Below, in pieces: positions 1-6,486 of a stretch of DNA of 14,231 nucleotides (position 1 is its first letter; each line of letters opens with the position of its first letter). The notes beneath the pieces are model-generated. The model did no database searches. It worked only from the letters and a program-made list of their open reading frames with translations, and was not told the origin of the DNA. Both the position numbers and the translations under genes were made by a program. Source of the DNA: an uncultured Devosia sp. (GTDB lineage: Bacteria > Pseudomonadota > Alphaproteobacteria > Rhizobiales > Devosiaceae); assembly GCA_946480655.1 (NCBI GenBank), contig CAMLKN010000032.1, forward strand, positions 1 to 14,231, in the 5' to 3' direction.

Positions 1-307
1 CGGATGGAGCGGGCAGGGGCTTGCTCTGCCCGGCGGTCCGGTCGATCACGACATCACCGAGGCCAACCTGCCGCAGCGCCTCCCGCTCCTGCGCGATCAG
101 CGCCGCCTTGAAGCTGGCGCCGTCGAGCCCGAGCCGCGTAAAGACCCTGGTGGCGGCGCTGTCCGGCAGGGCTATTGCCGCGAGCACGAAGTCCTCGGCC
201 TCCGGGTCCCGGCGGCCCTCGGCGCGCGCAAGAGCCTCGGCCTTCTCGCACAACAGCTTGAGCGTGCCCGCATCCCGGGCCGCCTGCATCATCTTCTTGA
301 GCATCAT
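1..307 (-). CDS. Clp N-terminal domain protein (partial, C-terminus beyond the left edge)
   Basis: The frame stays open from the ATG at 307 to the window edge, giving 102 codons. The protein begins MMLKKMMQAARDAGTLK and contains a helical stretch (CEKAEALARAEG, then DPEAEDFVLAAIAL and TRVFTRLGLDGASFKAAL) resembling one repeat of the Clp N domain found in ClpA, ClpB and ClpC, where it binds substrates or adaptors. No Walker motif is visible in the part seen, and whether an ATPase follows outside the window is unknown. The start lies 7 bases after the stop of the upstream HTH gene, with GAGGA just before a double ATG (307 or 304), so the two are surely co-transcribed and probably translationally coupled. 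The role is inferred only: a standalone Clp-N protein beside a tiny regulator could be its sensory or adaptor partner. Confidence 0.72.
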   Translation of the reverse strand, partial: MMLKKMMQAARDAGTLKLLCEKAEALARAEGRRDPEAEDFVLAAIALPDSAATRVFTRLGLDGASFKAALIAQEREALRQVGLGDVVIDRTAGQSKPLPAPS

Positions 308-314
308 GTCCTCA

Positions 315-536
315 CTATTTCTTCTCGGGCATCAGCCCCGAAAGCCGCTTGTGGGCGGCCTGTTTGCTGACGCCCAGCGCATTGGCGATCTGGGTCCAGC
401 TCCAGCCGCGGCCGAGGGCCTCGGCGACGGCCTGCTGTTCCAACTGGTCGGCCAACCGCCGCAACGCCACCACGCTGGCCAGCGCCTGCTCGGGGTCTTT
501 ACGGGGATCGACTGTCGTCTGTGGATGATCTGTCAT
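315..536 (-). CDS. small helix-turn-helix DNA-binding protein, probable autorepressor
   Basis: A 73-residue protein. Residues 14-40 form a predicted helix (DPEQALASVVALRRLADQLE), and residues about 44-65 are a helix-turn-helix (GWSWTQIANALGVSKQAAHK) with the typical A-LGVS-QA-HKR recognition helix. It has no ligand-binding or dimerisation domain beyond the N-terminal helix. The frame is open up to a TTG at 575 with another ATG at 548, but a near-consensus promoter occupies 544-572 with its -10 on the ATG at 548, so the ATG at 536 is preferred. That start has no Shine-Dalgarno and lies at or next to the predicted +1, pointing to a leaderless message. The gene is followed 7 bases later by the Clp-N gene. 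Two palindromes on the promoter suggest it represses its own operon. The exact family is not recognised. Confidence 0.8.
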   Translation of the reverse strand: MTDHPQTTVDPRKDPEQALASVVALRRLADQLEQQAVAEALGRGWSWTQIANALGVSKQAAHKRLSGLMPEKK

Positions 537-539
537 GTC

Positions 540-555
540 GTCAACCATAGTTGAC
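540..555. promoter_or_regulatory. operator palindrome 1 (GTCAAC-N4-GTTGAC)
   Basis: A perfect inverted repeat: GTCAAC at 540-545, a 4-base spacer CATA, and GTTGAC at 550-555. It covers the -10 of the HTH promoter and is followed by GATG, as is its twin at 568-583. Binding here would block RNA polymerase. The likely ligand is the HTH protein encoded immediately downstream (inference). Confidence 0.75.
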
Positions 556-572
556 GATGCTTGATCTGTCAA
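544..572 (-). promoter_or_regulatory. sigma70-type promoter of the HTH/Clp-N operon
   Basis: On the minus strand a perfect -35 TTGACA (572-567) is separated by 17 bases from TATGGT (549-544). The predicted transcription start, about 7 bases after the -10, falls at 536-538, on or next to the ATG of the HTH gene, so the transcript would have no 5' leader. The -35 overlaps the second palindrome and the -10 lies inside the first. Confidence 0.7.
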
Positions 573-583
573 CAAGTGTTGAC
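568..583. promoter_or_regulatory. operator palindrome 2 (GTCAAC-N4-GTTGAC)
   Basis: A second perfect copy with identical arms, GTCAAC at 568-573 and GTTGAC at 578-583, and a different spacer (AAGT). It overlaps the -35 hexamer. The two sites repeat with a 28-bp period, and the GTTGACGATG tail is shared, which argues for a selected tandem operator rather than chance. Confidence 0.75.
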
Positions 584-592
584 GATGTCAGG

Positions 593-1000
593 CTACGCCA
601 GATTGCTGGCCGCTGCCAACATAGCCTGGATGGTCAGGACGGCGATCATGGCCATGCCCAGCCCCCAGAAGAACGACCGCGCCTTGTTGACGCCCGCCCA
701 GTAGGCGAGGGTAAATCCAACGCGTGCCGCAGCATAGATCAGAGCTGCGCCCGTCACGATCGGATTGCTCACACCCAGCACCAGAAGCACGGCAACCGCC
801 GGTGCGACCATGCCCGCCGATTCCAGATTGTTCTGCAGCGTCCGGGCCGCCCGCCCGGCAAAGCCGTCGCGGCTGAGCGGCGTGGCGCGGTCGGTGAAGA
901 CGAAAGCAAGCCCTTTCGAGCCGATCGTATTGAGGTGCTGCACGGCGGCCGAAATGAAGACAAGTGCGCCGGCAGTGAGAAGGGCAATTGAGGCGGTCAT
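593..1000 (-). CDS. MAPEG-family membrane protein
   Basis: A 135-residue integral membrane protein. MAPEG proteins (membrane-associated proteins in eicosanoid and glutathione metabolism) are small four-helix membrane proteins. Some are glutathione-dependent transferases or peroxidases, while most bacterial members are uncharacterised. Visible here: hydrophobic helices at about 3-22, 60-78, 80-102 and 108-131, and between the first two the family signature GRAARTLQNNLES (49-61), with the conserved Arg, Asn and Glu. The frame extends 11 codons further upstream, but the ATG at 1000 has AGGGA spaced 7 bases before it and matches the family start. The gene is divergent from a LysR regulator 94 bases away, which suggests control by that regulator. 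The substrate is unknown. Confidence 0.8.
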   Translation of the reverse strand: MTASIALLTAGALVFISAAVQHLNTIGSKGLAFVFTDRATPLSRDGFAGRAARTLQNNLESAGMVAPAVAVLLVLGVSNPIVTGAALIYAAARVGFTLAYWAGVNKARSFFWGLGMAMIAVLTIQAMLAAASNLA

Positions 1001-1051
1001 GGGTGTTTCCCTGGCTGGTAATGCCCGAAACATTGTGGTTCAATCATGCAC

Positions 1052-1074
1052 CGTCAATGCGCAAAACAATGCGC
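1052..1074. promoter_or_regulatory. dyad in the MAPEG/LysR divergent intergenic region
   Basis: An inverted repeat GCGCA (1059-1063) - N6 - TGCGC (1070-1074), loosely extended by flanking GTCA and TGAC. It adjoins CGTCAA (1052-1057), which on the minus strand is a good -35 (TTGACG) for the MAPEG gene, although no strong -10 follows. Position and symmetry fit a LysR-type binding site controlling the divergent pair, but this is inference. Confidence 0.4.
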
Positions 1075-1094
1075 TGACTGTGCAGGATTGCTCA

Positions 1095-1928
1095 ATGCAA
1101 CCAACCGACCTTGGCATCATCGCAGCGCTTGAAAGTGCCGGCAGCTTCACGGGCGCCGCGCGATTGCTGGGCGTTGCCCACACCACCGTCTCGCGAAAAC
1201 TCAAGGAGCTTGAGGCGCATTTTGGCGCCCGCCTCGCCGATCGCCGCGACGATGGCGTCATCCTCACGCCGGAAGGCGAGCGGCTGCTGGAAAGCGCCCG
1301 GCGCATCGAAGCGGAACTGGCGGGACTTGAACGCGACATCACCGGGCGCGACCATCGCCTGACCGGCCACATCAAGCTCACCACGGTTGATGTCCTGGCC
1401 TGGCTCTACATGCCCGCCATGACCCGCTTTCGCGCCCGCCATCCGCAAATCGAGCTGGCAGTCGAGGTTGGCTCGGAACTGCGCAATCTCTCGCGCCGGG
1501 AGGCCGAAGTCGCCTTGCGCGCGACCAACAGTCCCGACGACCATCTCTTCGGCCGCCAATTGGGCACACTCGATTTCTATCCCTATGTCCGCACCGACAT
1601 CGCTGCCGAACCCGATTCCATGCCCTGGCTTGAATACGGCAATCGCGACTGCAGCCAACCTGCAGCGCGCTGGCTGCGTCGCGTGCACCCCACGGTCCGC
1701 CCGCAGGTTGGCGTTCCAACGCCCTTGATGATGTATCGTGCCGTGCATGCTGGGCTTGGGGCCGGGCTGGTGCCCTCAGTGCTGGCCGAACAATCGCCCC
1801 AGCTCGTTCGTCTGGCCGACGAGCCAGCCTTCTCCATGGCCATCTGGCTGCTCACGCCCATGGAACTGCGCCAGACCGCGCGGATACGCGCGCTGTTCGA
1901 GGCTTTCACCGAAGGGGCGCGGCAATGA
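1095..1928 (+). CDS. LysR-family transcriptional regulator
   Basis: A 277-residue protein with the classic LysR layout. Residues 1-60 are a winged HTH (DLGIIAALESAGSFTGAARL, then HTTVSRKLKELEAHFGARL), followed by the wing (VILTPEGERLL), a linker helix to about residue 88 and a substrate-binding-like domain (HIKLTTVDVLAWLYMP..., inducer pocket) to the C-terminus. The open frame reaches back to 765, but that part overlaps the MAPEG gene. The ATG at 1095, with AGGA 7 bases upstream, starts exactly where LysR proteins normally start. LysR proteins often regulate a divergent gene, here the MAPEG protein. The stop overlaps the start of the acetyltransferase gene by 4 bases (ATGA), so the two form an operon. 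The inducer is unknown. Confidence 0.9.
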   Translation: MQPTDLGIIAALESAGSFTGAARLLGVAHTTVSRKLKELEAHFGARLADRRDDGVILTPEGERLLESARRIEAELAGLERDITGRDHRLTGHIKLTTVDVLAWLYMPAMTRFRARHPQIELAVEVGSELRNLSRREAEVALRATNSPDDHLFGRQLGTLDFYPYVRTDIAAEPDSMPWLEYGNRDCSQPAARWLRRVHPTVRPQVGVPTPLMMYRAVHAGLGAGLVPSVLAEQSPQLVRLADEPAFSMAIWLLTPMELRQTARIRALFEAFTEGARQ

Positions 1929-2452
1929 ACGTCTCCCTGCGGCCCGCCACCACTGCCGACAGGCCGGTCATTGCCAACCTCATCCAGCTCTACCTCTACG
2001 ACATGACCGAGTTCATGCCGTTCCCGGTGGGGGCAGATGGGCGGTTCGAATACGGCTTCCTCGATCGGTTCTGGCGTCACCCATATTTCATCCTGCAGGA
2101 TGAGGAGATCGCCGGCTTTGCCCTGGTCGTCGACGAATGTCCGCTGACAGGCAGGGCGCCCTGTTGGTTCATGGCCGAGTTCTTCGTGCTCCGGGCCTAT
2201 CGGGGCAGGGGTGTCGGACGGACGGCACTCAATTTGGCCCTTGATGCCCACCCAGGCCCTTGGCATATCGCCGTCCCCCACGCCAACCGCGCGGCCCAGA
2301 GGTTCTGGGGCAGGGCGCTTGCGACAATGTCTGCGCCTCCCCGCGATATCCATTTCGACGGCGACGACTGGTCGCTCTACGAATTTACTGCAGGTGGCTC
2401 CGATGGCCCAGCCGTATGCTCACGCAGCCAGGCTTCCAGCCGGTCCTTGTAA
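1925..2452 (+). CDS. GNAT-family N-acetyltransferase
   Basis: A 175-residue protein of the GNAT fold, which transfers acetyl groups from acetyl-CoA to amines; the substrate cannot be told. The acetyl-CoA-binding motif A is clear: MAEFFVLRAYRGRGVGRTAL (83-102), with the RGRGVG pyrophosphate loop. The later NRAAQRFW segment (121-128) is the usual helix near the C-terminus. Translation is coupled to the LysR gene through an ATGA overlap, with AAGGGG as ribosome binding site. The recognisable domain ends near residue 156 (WSLYEFTA). The last 19 or so residues are low-complexity, Ser-rich and encoded in the 76 bases that overlap the convergent doc toxin gene, so this tail looks like read-through into inserted DNA rather than native protein. 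Confidence 0.88.
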   Translation: MNVSLRPATTADRPVIANLIQLYLYDMTEFMPFPVGADGRFEYGFLDRFWRHPYFILQDEEIAGFALVVDECPLTGRAPCWFMAEFFVLRAYRGRGVGRTALNLALDAHPGPWHIAVPHANRAAQRFWGRALATMSAPPRDIHFDGDDWSLYEFTAGGSDGPAVCSRSQASSRSL

Positions 2453-2781
2453 AAAGTGCCATTGTCGAGGTTTGAGTAAATGAAGTCGATCCACTCCTGC
2501 TCCGAACCCGTGGGCTCCAAACCATTTGCTTGCAGAAAAATGACCGTGCAGGCAAATCCAACACGTTTGTTGCCATCGACAAAACCATGATTCATCGCAA
2601 GGCTTTCCCAGAGGGCCGACGCTTCCTCGATGAGGTCGGCGTAGTAGCCCGTCTGCGGTCTCAACAATGCAGATTCAACCAGCCCCGCATCACGCACGCC
2701 TGCAGCCCCGCCATATTCGCTAAGCTGTTCTGAGTGAATCCACATCACATCGTCCATGGTCAGGTAGATGCGGTCAGCCAT
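2377..2781 (-). CDS. doc: Doc-type Fic-fold toxin (death-on-curing family)
   Basis: A 134-residue protein matching the Doc family in length and motifs. The N-terminal half has GGAAGVRDAGLVESALLRPQ (24-43), and the Fic motif is HGFVDGNKR (65-73), with catalytic His65, Phe67, the acidic Asp69 and the phosphate-contacting Asn71-Lys72-Arg73. Doc of phage P1 phosphorylates the translation factor EF-Tu on a threonine and arrests protein synthesis; that activity is inferred here from family membership. It starts 3 bases after the stop of the Phd antitoxin gene without a clear Shine-Dalgarno, implying translational coupling. Its 3' end runs 76 bases into the convergent acetyltransferase gene. All key residues are present, so the toxin is probably active. 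Confidence 0.92.
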   Translation of the reverse strand: MADRIYLTMDDVMWIHSEQLSEYGGAAGVRDAGLVESALLRPQTGYYADLIEEASALWESLAMNHGFVDGNKRVGFACTVIFLQANGLEPTGSEQEWIDFIYSNLDNGTFYKDRLEAWLREHTAGPSEPPAVNS

Positions 2782-2784
2782 GGT

Positions 2785-3024
2785 CTATTTTGCCAGTGCT
2801 TCATACACCTTGCCCCAACGGGTGAGGCTGTTTTTGTGCAGCTTCTGAACCAGTGGATTGACCCTCGGCATCACACTTTCATTTTGCATGGCCGCATATT
2901 GTTCGGGCGAAATAACAATAGCGACGTCACGTCCATTTTTCTGAACACGAACTGGCTCGGCCTGGGCCATCTCCAGCACCTGGCCAAACCGGTTCTTCGC
3001 TTCTGTGGCGGTTATAGTAGCCAT
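2785..3024 (-). CDS. phd: Phd/YefM-family antitoxin
   Basis: A 79-residue protein. Residues 1-45 are the Phd/YefM DNA-binding fold (ITATEAKNRFGQVLEMAQAE, then VQKNGRDVAIVISPEQYAAM), and the C-terminal part (50-79) is the toxin-neutralising tail that is disordered until it binds Doc. Antitoxins of this family repress their own operon and do so cooperatively with the toxin. The gene directly precedes doc and is preceded by two dyad sites expected to be its operator. Base composition here is more AT-rich than in the flanking genes, which fits mobile, recently acquired DNA. The ATG at 3024 follows GGAAG about 7 bases upstream. Confidence 0.9.
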   Translation of the reverse strand: MATITATEAKNRFGQVLEMAQAEPVRVQKNGRDVAIVISPEQYAAMQNESVMPRVNPLVQKLHKNSLTRWGKVYEALAK

Positions 3025-3035
3025 GCCCTACTTCC

Positions 3036-3052
3036 TTAGCTAAATCAGCCAA
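3036..3052. promoter_or_regulatory. Phd/Doc operator site 2
   Basis: Imperfect dyad TTAGCTA-AAT-CAGCCAA. It is one of two copies of an 18-base imperfect direct repeat starting at 3036 and 3061 (25-bp period). It lies 11 bases before the phd start codon, where bound Phd or Phd-Doc would block transcription. Confidence 0.6.
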
Positions 3053-3057
3053 AGTCT

Positions 3058-3085
3058 AATTTAGCTATTTTAGCCAAAAAAACAA
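3058..3085 (-). promoter_or_regulatory. candidate phd-doc promoter
   Basis: Minus-strand -35 TTGTTT (3085-3080), a 16-base spacer and -10 TAAATT (3063-3058). Both are moderate matches to the sigma70 consensus. The position relative to phd and the overlapping dyads support it. Confidence 0.4.
3061..3077. promoter_or_regulatory. Phd/Doc operator site 1
   Basis: Dyad TTAGCTA-TTT-TAGCCAA with one mismatch between the arms; it is the better of the two sites. It falls within the spacer of the candidate phd promoter, and its last two bases are shared with the U-tract of the efflux operon terminator. Confidence 0.6.
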
Positions 3086-3107
3086 GGGCCCGCATCGCTG
3101 CGAGCCC
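3076..3107 (-). terminator. intrinsic terminator of the padR-MFP-RND operon
   Basis: On the minus strand, 30 bases after the RND stop codon, arms GGGCTCGCA and TGCGGGCCC pair over 9 bp (one G-U) around a GCGA loop. They are followed by TTG and seven more T, giving a textbook rho-independent terminator. Confidence 0.9.
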
Positions 3108-3136
3108 CATTTGCCTCATGGGAATAGGCGGGCGGA

Positions 3137-6100
3137 TTACTCCGCTGCATCCCTCCGGCTCACCACTGTGACGCCATTGGCTTCCTTCTCTTTCAGCCCG
3201 GCATCCTTGGAGACGATGTAGCGCTTCGAGCTGTCGGTACCTTCGGGCACTTCCACGGCCATGCCGTCGAAGCCCGCGGGCGCCGCGACGACCTGACCGC
3301 GCCGGAACGGGCTGGCGATCCAGGCGCCGAGCGCGGCAAACAGCCCGCCCAGCCACTTGATCTGGCTCCACATTACCGTGGGCGCGGTGATCATCACCGG
3401 CACCATGATCAGGGTCAGGGCCGTCGAGAAGAACAGGCCCGACACCAGCGCAGCCGAGAGATGGATGAACCACGAGCCGGCAATGCCGCCCACCACGATT
3501 TCGCGGCGGATGAAGTCGAACTCGACATTGGCCCACATCGGGATCACGCCCAGCGCGGTGAGGAAGGCGGTAAGCAGCACCGGGCGCACACGCTGGCTCA
3601 CGGTGAGCAGCATGGCCTTGACCGCTTCCACGTTCTGGTGCCGGTGGTAGTCGTTATAGGTGTCGATCAGCACAATGCCGTTCTTCACCACGATACCCGC
3701 CAGCGCCACGATGCCGAGCCCGGTCATGATGGCCGAGAATGTCATCCCGGTCATCAGCATGCCCAGGAGCACGCCGGCAACCGACATCAGAACGGTCATC
3801 AGCGTCACCAGCACCTGGTAGAAGCTGTTGTACTCGAGCAGCAGCACGAAGGAGATCAGCACCAGGGCCATGATCATGGCCTGGCCGATGAACGCATTGG
3901 CGTCACCCATCTGTTCCTCGGCACCACCGAACTCGATGTTCACCCGGTCGGGGAAGTCCTGCTGGGCAATCCAGGTCTGGAGTTCCTCGACCTTGTCGGC
4001 CGCATAGACACCCTCGGGCAGGTTGGTCAGCCCGGCGGCCACGTTCATCGTATAGACCTGGTTGCGGCGCTGGATGTTGGCGACCTTGGGCACGGCGGTG
4101 CGCTCGATGAAGTTGCTCACCGGCACCAGGCCCTGGGCCGTGGCAATCCGCATCGAGTCGAGCGCGTCGAAAGTGCGCTCGTCTTCAGGCAGGCGAACAC
4201 GGATATCGAGTTCGTCGCCGGTTTCGCCGTCGCGATAGGTGCCCAGCTTCACGCCCGAGGTCACGAGCTGCACATAGGGCGCCAGTTCGCGCACGCCGAT
4301 GCCATACTTGCCCGCTTCAGCGCGATCGACCGTGATTTCCCAGTCAATGCCCGGCGAGGGACGGCCGTCTTCGGCGTCCACCACTTCCGGCCAGGTGGCG
4401 AGGTGATCGCGGATCGCTTTCACGACGGGGACGAGGTCGTCGTAATTGGTGCTTTCCACGCGCAGGTTGATGTCCTTGCCAGCCGGCGGACCGCTTTCGG
4501 CGGCCAGCAGCTGGATGTCGAGACCGGCAAAACCGGCCACCCGCTCGCGGATTTCGGCAAAGATCTGCTCGGCCGGAACGCGGTGGTTCCAGTTGGTCAG
4601 CTGCAGCTGGAAGTTGCCGATCGTGTCCGGCGGCATGGTGCCGAAGGCGCCGGTGGTGCCGAACTGCATGATCACGTCCTGGATGCCCTGGACCTGGATC
4701 AGTTCCTGCTCGACCTCCACCAGCATGTCGCGGATTTCTTCGGGCGAGTAATTACCCTTGCCGACCACGGCGACGGTGGCGAATTCGGGTTCGGATGCCG
4801 GGAAGGCCTCCGAGCCGGTCGGATTGGCCGCATAGGTCACGAAGATGGTGGCGATGATGCCAAAGCCCACGGCCAGGGTCGGCAGCGGCCAGCGCAGCAG
4901 CTTCTCCATGATCCGCACATAGAACCCGGTCAGCCCGCCCACCTTCTTGGAGTCGAACTTGTCCGGATACATGACGATATCGGCTTTGGCCTTTTCCTTC
5001 TCGTCCACATGGCTGGAGGCAATGATCGAGCCGATCACCGGCATGAAGATCAGTGCCGAGATGAAGGAGGCGACCATGACGATGATCACGATCGTCGGCA
5101 GATAGCTCATGAACTTGCCGATAATGCCCGGCCAGAACAGCAGCGGGATGAAGGCACCCAGCGTCGTCGCGGTCGCGCCCACCACCGGCACGAACATCTT
5201 GCGCATGGCCATGATGAAGGCTTCCCGCTTGGGGATACCTTCCTGCAGCTTTCGTTCCGCATATTCGACGACCACCACCGGGTCGTCCACAAGAACGCCC
5301 ACGGCGATCACGAGGCCAAACATCACCATCATGTTGATGGTCATGCCGAGGCCCTGTGCCACCAGGAACGCCATCATGAACGAGAGCGGGATGGAAAGGC
5401 CGATCATGATCGCAGGGCGCACGCCGAGCGTCGCCACGCAGGTGATCAGCACCAGCGCCACGGCCGTCAAAACTGCCGCCTCAAGCGAGCGGAAGAGAGC
5501 CGTGGTGGTCTCCGCCTGGTCAAGGAAGAACGAGTAGCTGACGCCAGCCGGCCAATCCTTGGCGACCTCTGCGGTGACCGCGCGCACCTTGTCGGACACG
5601 TCGATGATGTTGGTGCCCGCCTTCTTGGACACGCCCATGATCAGGGCAGGGGAGCCGTTCACATGGGTGTACTCGGTGGCGTCGGCCAAAGTGCGGGTGA
5701 TCGTGGCAACATCGCCGAAGGTGACGATCGTATTGCCGTCGGTCTTGAGAGGCAGGTTGTAGACGTCTTCGGCCGTGGTGATGAGACCCGGCACTTCAAC
5801 GTTGAACGATCCTTGCCCGGTATTGAGCGTACCGCCGGCAACAACCATGTTGTTGCGCGACAGCGCGTCGAACAGCTGGCCGGCGGTCAGGCCATAGGCC
5901 TCAAGCCGCAAGAGGTCGACGCGGACTTCGAGCTGCTCCTTGCGGGCACCGGAAAGCGTTGCTTCCCGCACCTCGGGAATGGCCTCGATCGCGTCCTGCA
6001 GGAGTTCGGCGCGACGCACCAGTTCCTTTTCCGGCGCGGAACCATAGACGGCCACCGACATCACCGGCCCGATGAAGTCGATCTCCGAAACGGTCGGGTC

Positions 6101-6475
6101 ATTGGCATCATCCGGCAGGGCCGCACGCAGCGCGTCCATCCTGGCGCGCGTGTCCTGCAGCGCCTGGTCCTTATCGGTATTGATATCGAATTCGAGCAGG
6201 ACGGAGGCGTGGCCGGTCGTCGAGGTGGACGTGATGGTCTTGAGGCCTGGCAGGCTCGACAACTCATCTTCGGCCGGCTTGGCGAGGAGGTTTTCCGCGT
6301 CGCTCGGCGACACGCCCGATTGGCTGATCGAGACGTAGAGATAGGGGATTTCGATGGCCGGAAAGCTCTCCTTGGGCAAGGAGAGATAGGCGAGCGTACC
6401 GCCGCCCAGCACCACGAACATGATCGTCAGGACGACACGCGGCATCCTGAGGACTTTTTCGATGAAATCGAGCAT
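3137..6475 (-). CDS. RND-superfamily efflux transporter, inner-membrane pump subunit
   Basis: A 1112-residue pump of the AcrB-like RND type: proton-driven export through a trimer in the inner membrane. Residues 1-30 are TM1. A first periplasmic porter region spans about 35-330, TM2-6 about 333-490, TM7 about 528-550, a second periplasmic region about 553-860 and TM8-12 about 863-1030. The proton-relay residues are visible: the Asp pair in TM4 (VGVLVDDPVVVVE, Asp397-Asp398) and Lys931 in TM10 (GIVVKNGIVLID). The residue after the Asp pair is Pro, where AcrB has Ala. After TM12 there is an 80-residue extension with another hydrophobic stretch (1041-1057) and a charged tail. It starts 11 bases after the fusion-protein gene, with GAGGGG overlapping that gene's stop. 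Substrates cannot be predicted, and no outer-membrane channel gene is present. Confidence 0.95.
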   Translation of the reverse strand: MLDFIEKVLRMPRVVLTIMFVVLGGGTLAYLSLPKESFPAIEIPYLYVSISQSGVSPSDAENLLAKPAEDELSSLPGLKTITSTSTTGHASVLLEFDINTDKDQALQDTRARMDALRAALPDDANDPTVSEIDFIGPVMSVAVYGSAPEKELVRRAELLQDAIEAIPEVREATLSGARKEQLEVRVDLLRLEAYGLTAGQLFDALSRNNMVVAGGTLNTGQGSFNVEVPGLITTAEDVYNLPLKTDGNTIVTFGDVATITRTLADATEYTHVNGSPALIMGVSKKAGTNIIDVSDKVRAVTAEVAKDWPAGVSYSFFLDQAETTTALFRSLEAAVLTAVALVLITCVATLGVRPAIMIGLSIPLSFMMAFLVAQGLGMTINMMVMFGLVIAVGVLVDDPVVVVEYAERKLQEGIPKREAFIMAMRKMFVPVVGATATTLGAFIPLLFWPGIIGKFMSYLPTIVIIVMVASFISALIFMPVIGSIIASSHVDEKEKAKADIVMYPDKFDSKKVGGLTGFYVRIMEKLLRWPLPTLAVGFGIIATIFVTYAANPTGSEAFPASEPEFATVAVVGKGNYSPEEIRDMLVEVEQELIQVQGIQDVIMQFGTTGAFGTMPPDTIGNFQLQLTNWNHRVPAEQIFAEIRERVAGFAGLDIQLLAAESGPPAGKDINLRVESTNYDDLVPVVKAIRDHLATWPEVVDAEDGRPSPGIDWEITVDRAEAGKYGIGVRELAPYVQLVTSGVKLGTYRDGETGDELDIRVRLPEDERTFDALDSMRIATAQGLVPVSNFIERTAVPKVANIQRRNQVYTMNVAAGLTNLPEGVYAADKVEELQTWIAQQDFPDRVNIEFGGAEEQMGDANAFIGQAMIMALVLISFVLLLEYNSFYQVLVTLMTVLMSVAGVLLGMLMTGMTFSAIMTGLGIVALAGIVVKNGIVLIDTYNDYHRHQNVEAVKAMLLTVSQRVRPVLLTAFLTALGVIPMWANVEFDFIRREIVVGGIAGSWFIHLSAALVSGLFFSTALTLIMVPVMITAPTVMWSQIKWLGGLFAALGAWIASPFRRGQVVAAPAGFDGMAVEVPEGTDSSKRYIVSKDAGLKEKEANGVTVVSRRDAAE

Positions 6476-6486
6476 GGCTGGGCCCC

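Noticed and set aside
21..554. A 177-codon plus-strand frame at the left end
   Set aside because: It lies opposite the HTH and Clp-N genes and even covers the operator; its sequence is Ser/Arg/Ala-rich with no domain.
765..1094. N-terminal extension of the LysR frame by 110 codons
   Set aside because: It overlaps the MAPEG gene on the other strand, and the LysR HTH begins directly at the ATG at 1095, which has its own ribosome site.
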